From assembly GCF_008831285.2 (NCBI RefSeq), contig NW_022204971.1:1-53489 (forward strand): a stretch of 53,489 nt of DNA, written 5' to 3'. The DNA comes from Nymphaea colorata. Its lineage: Eukaryota > Streptophyta > Magnoliopsida > Nymphaeales > Nymphaeaceae. Numbering within the stretch: position 1 is the first letter of the stretch; every line of letters starts with the position of its first letter. A program made the position numbers and the translations under genes. This document shows positions 22,761-34,791 of the stretch, piece after piece. Under the pieces are notes generated by a model. The model was given only the letters and a program-made list of their open reading frames with translations. It was not told the origin of the DNA and did no database searches.

Positions 22761-24377
22761 TCATATGGTGACGATGACTCCTTGCTTCTTCAGCTAGTCG
22801 ATAGCGTTTTTGGTCTTGCGCTCGTTGATCTTGTTGTTGGAGAGGTTGATGATGCGCAGAGAACTGATCCTGCTCCGGTTGGCTAGCAGAGTGCTGATGG
22901 CTTCGTCACTGAGAAGGTTGAAGGATAAATTTATGTTGGTCACGCTGGGATCAGCTATATGATGCGAGTGAGTCCCTCGTTGGTGAGCTTATTCTTCACG
23001 AGTTTTAGCCCCTTCACGCGTTTCACTGGCCGTAGATAAGCCAATACTTCGTATATTTCCCCATCGCTCAGTCCGTAGCCGGTCAGGTCAAGCGTATCCA
23101 GGTTCTCCTTTTCGCAGAATTAATCAATCAATGCGCTGACGCTGCTGCGTTCGGGAGAAGCGTAGTCGCGAGCATTGGAGTGGCCGCTTGTCGGAATTGC
23201 CCATTCTGCTGCCGTTGTCCTTGGATTTGCTCTTGCGGCGAGGAGCTGGCGAAAGCGTTTACCTACTCAACAGCAGATGCTCTCTCGTCGACGCTAGATG
23301 CGTTGCTCCAAACTATATCTTCTGCTCCCTTGGAGTCTCTTCCTTGAATGCCCTGGGTGATAGCACTTCCTGCTGGACGAACGGCAATCCTTCCAGCGGT
23401 TCGCTATCGTCGAGGACCACGCTGATGAAGTTGAATACCGAATTTGCGATTCCTGGCGTTTCCACCACTCTGATCTGCGAGATGAGAGCCTATATGGTGG
23501 CTATGTTGTTGTTGACCTTGGACTAGATGCGGGATAGCAGGCTGTCTCCTTCGCTGGTGATCTCCAGTGGCCCGCCACAGTACAGAGCCACCTTTTCCTC
23601 AATGCGGGGCGTCCGATCCACCTTCTGGAACAACTAATTGCATTTGGCTTCCCACTGTTTGTACTTGCGTTGACTATCGTTTTCCTCCTTGATGAGTGCG
23701 CTGATCTTGCTGTATACGGTTGAAGTTCTTGACCACTTCCTCATAGGCCTTCTTCTCGGCCATCCTCACGTTCTCCGCGATGGCTTAGAACTTGCGTTTG
23801 ATTTCTCCGATCAGCCTCTCCTTTTCAGCGGTGATCTTCCTCACCACGCCTTCCTTGAACTCGCTGCTGCTCAGTCGCATATCCAGTTCTGCCTTGCGCG
23901 TGCGGTAGCTCTGGAACCTGGCTTGCGTCTGCTGCATCAGCACACCCGCCTATGCTATCGTCTTGAAGCGGTGGTCCTTGTGACTGCCGAAGAGGGCGCA
24001 TGCGCGCACAGTCTCATCTTATCGGTGAGGCAGACCAGTTACAACTCCTTCCCATGGAGGGAGCAAAGCTCGCTTTGAGTCGCTGCCGAAAGAGAGGAGT
24101 CCTATGATTGCTGGGGAGAAGACTTGAGGAGGATGGTGCGCTCGCGGAGCAGCTTGGTTAGAGCAATGTTCTTGGGGAAGTACTCGAGATCAATACCGGC
24201 GAGAGCCTCCTGATGTCCGCAGTGGCAGCAGGTGATCGCTTTGGCTGCGCCTTTGGCAAGGAGCTGCTTCAGACAGGCAGTGCAAGCGCTGTGCTCGCAA
24301 GCTGGCATCATCCGCGGTTGGCTCCCTTCTGCAAAGCATTCTCCACACACGCAACAGGTGTCTTCTTCGGCACTCAT
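22761..24377 (-). CDS. RING / B-box / coiled-coil / LRR protein (TRIM-like)
   Basis: ATG 24377 (MSAEEDTCCVCGECF). Residues ~5-60 form a RING: CVCGECF, then PACEHSACTACLKQLL and CCHCG, suggesting an E3 ubiquitin ligase. The same frame runs without a break through two TAA/TAG codons into a B-box: CSLHGKELELVCLTD, LCAHCALFGSHKDH. A coiled coil follows (KAELDMRLSSSEFKEGVVRK, AENVRMAEKKAYEEVVKN). The C-terminus holds RNI-type leucine-rich repeats: DTLDLTGYGLSDGEIYEVL, VKGLKLVKNKLTNEGLTR, LRIINLSNNKINERK, ending GVIVTI at TGA 22763-22761. Several frame breaks occur between ~23640 and 23000. RING-Bbox-CC is the TRIM core; an LRR end is uncommon. Confidence 0.85.
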
Positions 24378-24459
24378 GGCTTCCAATTATAAATTATCCA
24401 ACTCACGTCCCATCCATCTGGCCGACCGCGCCCTCCCTTTATTATCAGTTAAAAAACAA

Positions 24460-26553
24460 ATGGCTGAGTTTTAAATATACGCCAGCTCGCCCCAGCCCGG
24501 CTCTCCCACACTTCCCAAAGCCACCTCCCCACGCGAATCCGCCGCCTTTTCCCCTACCGCTATGACGCTGATTTCTACCGAAGGAAAGCCGAACGCCTCG
24601 AGGAGGATATACTCACCATGGGGGATGAGCTCAACCGAGCCAGGTTGAGACTGAGAAGGGCGGAGGACTTCGAGATTAAGTACGACTTGCTCTTCAGACA
24701 GAAGGCAAACGTTGAGGACGAGGCAGTAAGGAAGACAAGGAACTCTTTGATCTGCGCGCCAAGAACGAGGAACTGGCCTTACTGCTGCGCGAGAGGGGGG
24801 AGAAGAACGTAGAGGGCAACCGCGAGAGGGAGGATCTGCTGGCAGAAGTGGCAGTGTGGAAGGAAAGAGCGGTGGAGGCCGAGGAAAGGGCGAGCTTATC
24901 AGCAACTGAGGAGCAGGCGCGCGCGGGATAACGGCTGGAGAAGGAACTGGCTCGCATGCAGAGAAACTTCAACGAGTCGGAAGAGGAGTATAAGTTCCAA
25001 CTAGCACGCATGGCCAAACAACTCCAGGAACGCACCCACGTCGATACAAGCTCCTTCGAGAAGCAGGAGCGGGGCAGGAAAGAGAAGGAGGCAGAGATTC
25101 AACGCCTAGAGAAAGTAGTAAGCAAGAACAGAGAAGACTTCCTGCACATGGTCCACGAGAAGAACAAAGAAATCGACCAGCTAAGGACTAAATTTGAATA
25201 ACTTTTCAACTCTTAGCTTGGCCATTTGAAACAGAACATGGGTCAGCAGGATCAACGCTTCCACGCTGAGCTCGACGGCCTTCGCAAGCTGATTGAAGTC
25301 AAAAATGGAGAAATCAGCAACCTACAAGAGGAACTGAAGAATGCTCTTGAGGACTATGCAGGGAAAGAGAGTAGCTAGCTCTTTAGAACAAGCTATTGCG
25401 TGACAAGATTTACTAGAGAGAGCGTGAGAATGAGCAGGAGCTTTACAACATGAAGGAACGCCTCACCAGTCTCCACGCCATCGATATTGACGCCCTCAAG
25501 AGCCACTATGAGGCACTCATCGACGGCCTTAGGGAAGACGCAGCCAGTTGTAGGCTCTACTGGCAGACCGCGACAAGCGAGTGGAGTTCGAGCTAAAGTA
25601 ATTTGAAAGGGGAAGAGAGGAACTGAAGGGGATCATAGCAGACAGGAACAGGACTATTGAATAGTTGCGTTTAGCTCAGAGCAACTATTCAGCAAGCACC
25701 AGCAACGAGGTCAACAGCATCCAGTCCTCTCTTGCTCAGCTAGCCAGCGAAAAAGAGGCACTCCATAGCGAGCATCAAGCAAACACAGCCTTTCTCAACC
25801 AGCAACTGTCCAAACTGACTGCCTCCAACGAACTAAAGAACAACTAAATAAGAGAACTGCACTAATACACTGCTCTCCTCAAGAAGGAACATTTGATTCT
25901 CTACGCTAACTGGAACTCAAGTGGAAAAACTACGCAGGGATAGATAGGCAGAGAGATAAAAAGAAAGAGATCTAAGGTAAAAGGTCGAAGAAGAGTTTAG
26001 AGAGAGGGAAAAACAGTGGCGCAACAGATAGCGTGAGCTTTAGAGGGACTTCTAGAAGGAAAGAAGAGAGAAGAACAAATGGACGCTCAACAGTGATAAA
26101 CTTTAAAAGGAAATCGAGCGCCTTTTCAAGGAGAATAAGGAGCTTTAGGAGCTGCTGAAGGCATAAATGGGTCGGAATCAGAAGACAATGATCGTATCAG
26201 GCGACTCTAAGCGTTAGCTTGCCAATTAGTTGTAACGTCAGCGCAATTAGCTGTAGAACCGCAAAAGACAAAGATATAGCAGGCACGCAAATAATTGACT
26301 CTAGCTGACCCGACTGACCCACCTAAACGAAAAGTTGCAAAACTAGCTGACAGCCAAGCGCATCGAGCATTAAAACTTGGAAGAGGAGCATCGTAAGGTG
26401 AGCAGCCAGTTCCGCAACATCGAAAAGATAAACAAGGAGAAACTGGCAGATTACCACAAGAAGATGGCAACCATCAACAGCGAAATCCTTCTCACGCAGA
26501 ACCTTTACCAAAGCTTCATCGATGCCAAGTCCCGCGTGGTCAAGAAAGAATGA
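24460..26553 (+). CDS. long coiled-coil protein (~690 residues)
   Basis: ATG 24460 (MAEFEIYASSPQPGSP) begins 82 bp from the divergent TRIM-like gene. After a Pro/Ser head the frame becomes FYRRKAERLEEDILTMGDEL, LRRAEDFEIKYDLLFRQKAN and then heptads almost to the end (QEELKNALEDYAGKES, IEKINKEKLADYHKKMATIN), closing SFIDAKSRVVKKE at TGA 26551-26553. UAA/UAG = Glu adds strongly to the acidic heptad positions, particularly in 25850-26350 where they are very dense. Multiple missing bases. Probably structural (basal body, cytoskeleton); not assignable to a named family. Confidence 0.65.
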
Positions 26554-26604
26554 GCAAAACGTGATATCTACATCTTATACATAATATCACATCGTGCTTA
26601 CATA

Positions 26605-27429
26605 TCAGACTAACAACTCGTATCCGGCGTAGAGCTGACGCCTGAGGAGGAGAAGACTGGCCATGTTGCCGAGACCGATCAGAAAAGTCTCGCAGATCAT
26701 AGTCCAAGCGTAAGATCTCATGTAGCTTTTGATCTTTTGCTGATGTCTTTAGCTGATACCGACCAAACGATTCATTTCTGACTCCTGCTGGACGGTCAAT
26801 CTGTTAACCTTCTCGAACTCCCTCGTGATCTTCTCGATCTCGCTTTAGTTTTTGGGCATGTAGCTTTATCTTTCTGTCTTGTGGTGAATTAGTATGAGAA
26901 ATAGACCTCCAGCATCGATTCGGAATTCTAGAATTGAAGGTGTAGCGGTGATCCTTGAGGTTGTGGGGGATGTTGAAGATGCCCAGCGTTGCTGCTTGTA
27001 GTTGCGAATCAGCATGCCGTTATCGTAGAGAGCCAGTTTACATAACCGTCCACGCTGTCATCGACCACTTAGGAGTGGAACATGCCACGGATGGACTCGA
27101 CGTCGGCGCCAGGCCATAGGAAAAATTCTTCAGCTTGGCTGGGAGTTAATTTGAAAATGAATGTCTCGTCTGGCAGGAAGTCAGCCATGTGCTATGAAAA
27201 CTACAGCATATCCTTTTCCTCCTATGCGTAATCCTCCTCCTCGTCTTCCTTGGCATCGCCTTCATCGATATTGGAAAATCTTTGTTTTTCTGGCTGTTTG
27301 GATCGATGTGGTTGAGGGAATCGAAATCTCCTTCGAAGTTGACCTTTCCACTGTAGGAGTTGGCATCTTGTGGTGAGTCTGTGCGATGAGGAGGGAAAAT
27401 AGTAGGAGAGAGACGGTAATTATCTTCAT
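26605..27429 (-). CDS. p24/TMED-like secretory membrane protein
   Basis: ATG 27429 gives MKIITVSLLLFSLLIAQTHH, a clean signal peptide. The lumenal part contains FLPDETFIFKLTPSQAEEFF, GMFHSQVVDDSVDGYVKLAL and LGIFNIPHNLKDHRYTF, which could be a divergent GOLD-type beta domain. Then a coiled coil SEIEKITREFEKVNRLTVQQ and a single membrane helix (WTMICETFLIGLGNMASLLL) with a short cytosolic tail RRQLYAGYELLV, TGA 26607-26605. This order (signal, beta domain, coiled coil, TM, short tail) is that of the p24 cargo receptors of COPI/COPII vesicles. Sequence identity is weak and several frame breaks remain, so the call is by architecture. Confidence 0.5.
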
Positions 27430-27518
27430 AATGTCAAAATATTATAAATGATTCAAACAACTCGGAAGATAGTAGATGATGGTTTGTATGATATAACTGA
27501 TCCATGGTTGCTATCTGA

Positions 27519-27834
27519 TCAAAACTATATTTGCGTATGGGTGCCGTCGCAATAGGAAGAGAGGCGTCCTTTGCCCTCCTGCATAGGCAAATCGACGAGT
27601 AAACCTGATTCTTAGCGACGAAGGGAATGGGTTTAAATGGGTGCCGATGTGAGAATTATCGCAAAAGGGAGGATTATTCGTCAGTCCGCATGCACAATAA
27701 AGGTATTCCTTTCCTGGTTGCAATTTCATGCTAAAAGTAGAGTTTCAGATACTTCTTTGGCATTTTTTGGCGGGATAGGGAAGTTTCATCTATGCTTTTT
27801 CCTAAGGAGTCTACGGTTTTTTGTTGGGATTCAT
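27519..27834 (-). CDS. double-CDGSH iron-sulphur protein (CISD3/MiNT-like)
   Basis: Small 2Fe-2S protein of ~98 residues. First motif YCACGLTNNPPFCDNSH, then KPIPFVAKNQVYSSICLC and a second motif ending PYCDGTHTQI. Two CDGSH motifs in tandem on one chain are characteristic of the mitochondrial-matrix CISD3 type, in contrast to the dimeric single-motif mitoNEET. A 22-nt intron at 27731-27752 separates the N-terminal presequence-like exon (MNPNKKTVDSLGKS) from the cluster exon. Two or three missing bases near 27820, 27640 and 27560. ATG 27834, TGA 27521-27519. Confidence 0.88.
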
Positions 27835-27876
27835 TATTAATATAAGCAAAATGTAATCATTGATTCATTATGCACG

Positions 27877-28874
27877 TCAGTAATTAGTTGGCTAGGTAGC
27901 TTCGTCTTATTTCGATAGTGCTACCGACGGTTATTGGAGTGCTTTGATGAGTTTTTGCTCAGATAAAGCTCAGCCAAGCTTTATTTGTTGCTTGTTGATG
28001 CGATCCTCTAAGACGAATGCCTCTTCCCTCTCGAACCAGTTGAGCAGTGCTAAAATCTCTGAGATTTAGGTTGCTTTTCTTTGATCTGTTCTTATTTCGA
28101 CGCATGAAATCGTAATGTCCTGACTATTACTATTCTCGTTTCTTTATGATAATGTTCATGAGACGTTGCTTTCGACTGCAAATTATGCCTACATTCGGGT
28201 GATTGCTTCATCACAGCTTAACATTATGCCGAGATTCTTTGCACCGTACATTTTGCAAGCTCTTTCGTTATCTTATAGGATTAAAGGCTTTTGGTTTACT
28301 ATTTCAAGTGTTCTTCCTCGATAGCTTTATTATAATAGCAAAGCATCTTAATGTTCCAGTAGCTTTTCCCTCTTCTGTGGATTCGCTGGTTAAAACTTGT
28401 GTTTTTACAGTAATTGCAATGCTAAATCTACATGTCCTAGTGCCTCCTAGTGCCTATATAACCGATGACTAACTTTTTTAGGTATGAATATATGGCACAG
28501 ATATTGAGATGGGTGCTTCCGATAGATATCCAATTGTTCAATTTGTATATCTCAATCTATAGACTTTTCTTGAGGTAATTTAAAGCAACTTTTGGCTTCT
28601 TTGTCCTTTATCAATCATCTATTACTTCTTGTAGTAGCAAGCTATGTTGTTATACGTGACCGCTGCTAATTGATTCACTTTTAAATTATCCTGGTTGATC
28701 ATCAATTCCTCAGCTATTATCTTTTCTGCTTTTTTGAAATAACTTATGGCCTGCGGGAAGTCAACTAAGTGGAAAGGCTTTACGCACTTTGAGATAGGAA
28801 AGACCGGCCTTGTTAAGCTAGAGAAGAATGCTTTGGATTTTAGACTCGTCATCTAAGGCATCGTTCCTGCTCAT
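27877..28874 (-). CDS. TPR-repeat protein (~330 residues)
   Basis: ATG 28874 (MSRNDALDDESKIQS). Seen repeats: FPQAISYFKKAEKIIAEEL / VNQLAAVTYNNIACYYKK, then KAALNYLKKSLQIEIYKLNN and STHLNICAIYSYLKKL, the alanine/tyrosine-rich helix pairs typical of the many tetratricopeptide proteins of ciliates. The C-terminal half (VLEDRINKQQIKL, ALSEQKLIKAL) is helical and runs to TGA 27879-27877. At least three frame breaks. TPRs are protein-binding scaffolds; partner unknown. Confidence 0.65.
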
Positions 28875-29166
28875 TATAATTATAACTTTATTTAATACAT
28901 TTATTCGGCATTATCAAAATCAAACCTTATTTACAATGCTTTGAAGAATAATGATTATACTATTCCCTTATATATGATCAAACAATAAAAATAAATGCCT
29001 TCTGAAAGTGAAAGACAATATACACTCCATTTTCCTCCAAAGATACGATTTTCAAAATAGATCTAATCTTCTCCGTTATTTTTGTTTCCGATAGTTTATT
29101 TTCATTCGTTAAAGAGTTTATAATTTTACCAATGGTTTAAGAATGATAATGGGATTGAAGGTTTCA

Positions 29167-29566
29167 TCAATTTTTCTTCTCGTATGACCGGAAACGGGTT
29201 TCGTGGCTCATGGATAGCCTTATCACCACGTTCAGAGCCAGTATCAAGCCGCCAACCACGAAGAAATACACTCTTTCTTCTCCTTTGAATCCATGCACAC
29301 GGCTATTGCATGATCCTCTTCCATAGTTTTGATAAATCTATATCCATAAACACTTACCTCAAAGGGATCAGAATCTTGAGAGTGGGATCCAGTGGAAATA
29401 AAGGTGTAAGCCTTCGATATAGGCTCTTCTCATTTTGGTAGCTCTTAAAGTTAAAACAGTTTTTTTGTTGGCTGAAGAGGTGGAAGGAGGGATAAGCAGC
29501 TCCACTCAGAGGAGTAAGTGGAGAGATGGCTGCTTTGATGACTTGCTGTGCGCATTTTCTTATCAT
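29167..29566 (-). CDS. small membrane protein with mitochondrial-type presequence
   Basis: 126 residues. ATG 29566: MIRKCAQQVIKAAISPLTPL is rich in Arg/Lys/Ser/Ala without acids, as in a mitochondrial targeting peptide. After a 20-nt intron at 29338-29357 comes IYQNYGRGSCNSRVHGFKGE and one transmembrane helix (VYFFVVGGLILALNVVIRL), then SMSHETRFRSYEKKN and TGA 29169-29167. One missing base near 29410 gives exactly 127 codons. Small one-helix subunits of this form occur in respiratory complexes, but no specific subunit is recognised. Confidence 0.65.
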
Positions 29567-29732
29567 TAATAGAAATATTATAAGGTAACTGATTTGATTC
29601 GTTTTTTAAATTTCGTAATGGATTTCTTAGGAAATCGTTATAAACTTCAGTAAAAATTAAATGGACAATGAATATACAATAAGGTGGGGTAAGTCATGAA
29701 TGAAAGATCAGAATATTGAAAAAATGATGTGA

Positions 29733-31684
29733 TCACATGCAATTGAGACTAAGCCTTCTATGATGTTCCTTGATGAGTAGGTGGATCTTGAGGACAAGCT
29801 CCTCCATGATCTTGGATTCCTTCCTCATTTACTCTATTTGATAGGTTTACTTGATGTAGCTGTGACCGATGAGGCCAGAAATGAGCTCATTTTTCTGGTA
29901 AAGACCCTTCTTCACCGTCATTGACTATGATGCGTGAATGTCGAATTTATATGTAAGATTTCGCCAGTTTCCGATCTTGAACTTATCGTCTGCCAGCTCA
30001 AGATAGTTGTCTTGGAGAGCAATCATTATCTCGTAGAGAATATTCGCTAAAAGCTTCATATTGAAGTAGAGTTTGGTCTTGTCGATGAGGGGACTAATGG
30101 TGAAGTTGATGGATTAGGGCTTCAGCAGGATGTTGTAGATTATGATCTTGATGAAGACCAGACCGATGATGTAGGATTGCTACAGATAGCGGTCGGCTGA
30201 GATGTAGCCGATCTCATGGGAAATGCAGCTGATATCGAGTTCTTAGGGGGTATGGAACTACCATAGACAGCTAAACTGCCATGTTGCATATACTGTAGAT
30301 AATCTCTATCAAGCTTGTCCTCCTTTCAGTCATCCACCCCTTTAGCTATGCAATCAATCGAAATCCCCATCAGGTTTGTTATTGTTGATATCTTCTTACT
30401 TCGTACTTATGGATTGTCTTTCTATGATATCTGGTAAAGATGCTAAAATTTGAGGCATACTGCTTCGTAGAAGGCGAGGCATTTTTGGGAAAAATATAAT
30501 TTAAGTTCGATTAATTTGGATTGTATATTTTAAGGTCCTGTTTTTTAGATAAATCTCTTTCTTCTTGTTTGGAATTTCTTGTTGTATCTCTTAAGATAAA
30601 TGATAAAAAGGATAGCGTTTCCTATCTTTCTCCACTTTCTATTCAAAAGCTTTCTATTGACTTCTCGATTACTTTTTCTGCCTTACTCTTGATTATTCTT
30701 GTATTTTTTAATCTATTGATGTTTTATTCTCCCTCTCGGCTCACTCTGAGGCTGGTGGACGGGAGGATCATCCTTGTGAGTGAAGTTACGATTGAGAAGG
30801 ACAGGAGTGTATAGCAATTTTTCGTTGATGATGCTTTATTATTGAATGGGGATATGCACTTCTTACTTCTTTTGGCTTTGAAAATGCTTCTTTTTCATTC
30901 TTCGCTTTACAAATGAAAAATGTATTTTTTTCTACTCGCCATACTATCCCTCCTCTCCCACTTCCTCTTCCTTCACAGCATTCTCCAATCTTATTCTTCC
31001 TTACATCATGTTCTTATAAAAATCTTTAATCTTATATCTCACTCTGCTCAGGTCAGGGTTTTCTGTGTTTTATCTTTAGTGTGTTTGTTATTCCTCAACC
31101 GGTTCTGTTTCGCATTTAACCATTCTGGCGTTTGATGAGTATTTATTAGTTGAATGGGATCGATTGGTCGATTTGCTGGCATATGGGTTGGCGTCAAACA
31201 TTTCCTCCTTGATGTATCTGGGTTTGATAAAAGGCAGTAACTGTTTTTTATGCTCGTATTCCTAGATATATGATTGTGTCCTTTTTTTCTGTTTAGTATA
31301 TTATCATTCATTATCTTACTTACTTTGAATCGGCTTGCTTATTATTATTACCAACGTAATAAAGCAAAGACGAACAGAATAAAATGATGTAACTGGTGGA
31401 GAGGGATGAAATGGTATTGATCCCGTCTCTAATGGGGAAAGTGTATATCTATTTGTAGAATGGATGATTTGATGGATTTTCTAAACGTATTGGTCAGATT
31501 AAATAACTAAAGCGTGATTTGGTATAGAAAATATAGCAAATGATTGATTTCTTTCCTTCTGAGTATGAATACTTGCGAATGAGTGATTAATTTCATAATC
31601 TTTTTCAAGATTAATCATGACGTTAGCAATTTTTGGTTTTATTTGCATTAATGCTACGTTTTGTGCTTTGAAGGTGGTCGGCAT
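29733..31684 (-). CDS. large unknown basic protein (~630 residues)
   Basis: ATG 31684 (MPTTFKAQNVALMQIKPKIA). The first exon is open to 31324; a 35-nt intron at 31289-31323 (GTAAGTAAG...CTAAACAG) joins phase 0 to KKRTQSYIEEYEHKKQLLPF, and the frame then runs open for over 900 bases: NPYASKSTNRSHSTNKYSSN, RVRYKIKDFYKNMM, GNAILFIIYLKRYNKKF. After a break near 30320 the C-terminus continues ISCISHEIGYISADRYL, YIIGLVFIKIIIYNILLKP, ELADDKFKIGNWRN and ends SLNCM at TGA 29735-29733. The basic KRYNKKFQTRRKRF patch could bind calmodulin or RNA; that is speculation. No family recognised. Confidence 0.55.
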
Positions 31685-31963
31685 GAATCACCTGGATCAT
31701 ATTATCAATAAAAACTTCCTACATGATTATTTTTTCTCGAATTCTAATGATGGTATTTATAGCTTTCTTATTTAAATCATTGGTTATAAGAGATATAAGT
31801 TACTTTCAAAATATAAGTGAGCAAACTATTCATCTCTCTCCTCACATCGCAAGGAAACACCTTTTCCCACTCGATCATGCCACTCTTAATTGAATTTTAT
31901 TCCCCAATTCAAATCCAAGTAGATTTCGACATATTCATATATCAAAGTATGCGCAGATCATTT

Positions 31964-32190
31964 TCAGGAAGCGATGAGCTTCGAATTGAGCTCAGAGAAG
32001 GGTCTCTTGAGAGTTCTCACCTTGGCGTAGATTTCCTTTCCAGAGTAGAACACTTCTCCGAATGTGCAATAATCTGATAGTTATTCCAATTTGAAATCGG
32101 GAGGACAGCGGAGGGTGCGGATGTTTCCGAAGCTGTATAAGGATTGTCTTACAAGTTGAGCTTTAGGCAGCAGTTGTCGCGGTTATCCAT
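31964..32190 (-). CDS. 68-residue unknown protein
   Basis: Found only when introns and the code are taken into account. ATG 32190: MDNRDNCCLKLNF, a 20-nt intron at 32133-32152, then FGNIRTLRCPPDFKLEELSD, CTFGEVFYSGKEIYAKVR, ending SELNSKLIAS at TGA 31966-31964. 227 bases minus 20 gives exactly 69 codons. Four or five cysteines and a balanced charge pattern suggest a compact domain. No homologue recognised. AT-rich spacers of 246 and 279 bp flank it. Confidence 0.6.
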
Positions 32191-32437
32191 TACGAGCTTG
32201 TGAGATTTTAATTATAATTATTACATCATCAACTGAGGATTAGGCGGATTTTAATCGAAAAGTCTATCTTCAACGGTAGAATCAACATCAAGCGAAAAGT
32301 TATGCTTTGACATGGTAGATGAGAATATAGAGGAAATAATGGATAGGGATCGATGGGTACGAGGAAACCTTTATGCGTTATTTCATTTTTAATTTTATTT
32401 GTTGATGATGGATGATTAATAAATACAATTTCGCGAA

Positions 32438-34496
32438 TCAATTAAGCACACGTCTGAATTCTTAGATGATCTCTGGTGCCACCTTGCGCTCAGCTTGGTA
32501 CTTCCTGATGAAAGAATGCTTGAAGATGTCCTTCATCACCATTCTATCGTCAGGATTTTTTTGCATAATACCCAAAATGAAACTCTTGGCATCGTCCGAA
32601 ACATCAATGTACTCGGGGAACTTCACCTCGTCTTCAACCTGAGTAGAAAAATGATTGTACGATACGGTTAAGGTCTAGCTCTGAGTATATTTTGAAGGGG
32701 ATTTTGCCGATAAGGCATTCGTATGTCATCATTCCGATCGCCCAAATGTCCACCTTTTCGTCATATTCTGTCTCCTGAACGATCTCAGGAGAGTAGTAGA
32801 GAGGAGAGCCTGAAACTGTCTTCCTCATCCTGATCCGCAATGCACAGCCCATCCAAAATCGCAAATCTTGACTGTATTCTTAATAAAAACAGTATTACGA
32901 AGTTGAAGAGGATGTTTTATGGCTTGATATCGCGGTGGATGATCTCTTCCTTGTGGATGTAGTCAAGTCCTTCGCAAATTTCTCTAATGATCGGACTGGC
33001 ATCAGCTTCATCCATTCTGTGAGCCTTCCTAAGCAACTGAAGCAGCTGTCCTCCTGTGCAATATTCAATCAGAAGATAAACATTTTCCTCATCTTAGAAG
33101 TAGCCGTATAGAGGAGCCACGTTTCTATGGTTTAGATAGAACTGGATGCTGAGCTATCTTGCAACTTGGTTCACGTATTTTTATTCGCGGATTTGCTTCT
33201 TGGACATTACCTTCATTCCGCAAAGGAAACCTGTATCCTTGTGGATCACCAGCATCACCTATCCGAACTGACCTTTTCCCATCTTCTTTCCAATGGCAAA
33301 ATCAGACTTTTTGAACTTTTTGGTCCCTAGTTTAGCTTTTAGTTTGATGAAGTCCGTTTCATGCCTTTTTGGGTGCGATTGGCTCGATGATCTCAGCAGC
33401 TTTGATCTAATGCTTGATCTATTTGACTACGATTGGCTCTGCCTTGAATCCTTGGGTGAGATTTGCTCCTTTAGGCGACAGCATGAAGGTCTTTGGAGCA
33501 TGGTCTGAGGTCTTTGCGGATTAGTCATTAAGATATGGATTTTTCTTCTTGAACATGCCTCCAGTTTATGCTTTAACGGGGTTATTAACGATTACTTGCG
33601 GAGGTGGTGGCGGTGGAGGGGATTTTTGTTCAATTTTGAGTTGGTTAATGACTGTATTTTGAGTTGATGAGGATGAAGTTGAATCCCCTCCTTTGGCAAA
33701 TCGATCGAAGAAGGCTTTAGCTGCAGAATTTTCAGCTGACTATGATGATCCGCTTGTAGAGCTCGACGCTTTGGAGGTTTATGAGAAGTTCAATGTTGGA
33801 GATGTGTTATTGGTGGCTGGAGTTTTTCTGGTCGGAAGTTGAAAATACGGTTTCGATTCTCCTTCTCCTTTCTTGGTTACTGTGTTCTCCATCCTTTTAT
33901 TGAGAACTTCCAATTCTTGTTTTATTGCATTTATTTATCTTTTCCTCCGATCCTGTGCACTCTCACTTCCATTATCTTCAGCCGGGACTTACGTGGTTTG
34001 TTTCTTGGCATATAATGCATCTAATTTGCTGGTTCCGACCTGTGGATTATTGGCTTGGTTGACATTGAATCCTGGGAAACGGTTGATATCCTAATCGTAA
34101 TTTTTTTGAAAGATAACTGAAGAGGCGAGTTTTCCCTTATCGTTGTTGTTTTTAAAGGAAAAATTGCTGTTGGCAGTTGAATGGAAGGAGGAAGGGGTCT
34201 ATTGCGGCCTCGGCTATATGGGGTCGCTATCGTCTTTGATGGTCCTAGCCATGGAATCAAGCTTCCAAAGCCTGATCTTGGATTGGTTAGGTTGGAAGAA
34301 GAAGTTGAAGCGTGGATTGTGGACGCGTAGACGTTTCTTGTGCCGGCGAATGATCCTGCCTGGGGACTCAGAAAAGCTTGGTTTCCAATTGGCCTTGCTG
34401 GAAAGGACTTAAGGTTTGGGGAGGTTTGGTGGGATTGCTGTTGGAGGTGGGGATATTTCCTTGAAGGCCGTAATTATTTTGGTTGGTGGGATACAT
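32438..34496 (-). CDS. Aurora-like serine/threonine kinase with long N-terminus
   Basis: About 670 residues. ATG 34496 (MYPTNQNNYGLQGNI) begins an Asn/Gln/Pro/Ser-rich ~380-residue head with a short coiled coil and PPPP run. The kinase is C-terminal: KKFKKSDFAIGKKMGKGQFG, CGMKVMSKKQI, HRDIKP-x-N (x = TAA at 32919-32917, Glu expected), ICDFGWAVHCGSG, VSGSPLYYSPEIV, VDIWAIGMMTYECLIGKIPF. DFGWAVH and the FxIGK start favour the Aurora family of mitotic and ciliary kinases. Introns 32879-32898 (20 nt) and 32639-32660 (22 nt). The end is APEIIEEFRRVLN, TGA 32440-32438. Frame breaks near 33390 and 32830 and in the head. Confidence 0.85.
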
Positions 34497-34791
34497 AATT
34501 AATGATATTATTGGAGCTAATGGGCAGGCTGCTATATATTCGAGATTTCAACACAACAACTAAAGTATCGATGAAGAGATATCGATATCTGTGGTATATA
34601 TCTGGTGTATTTTATTGTTTGGGGATGGCAAATTAATTTAATCTTTTTTGAAGTGGTGATAAAAGGCTGCTTGAAATAAAATAAATTCATTCGCATTATC
34701 CCTTATAAATATCAATCAACAATAGAAAACATATCATTACAGCATCGTATTTCTAAAGTGAGACTCTCTATTTTGCTATTTACCAATTCGA

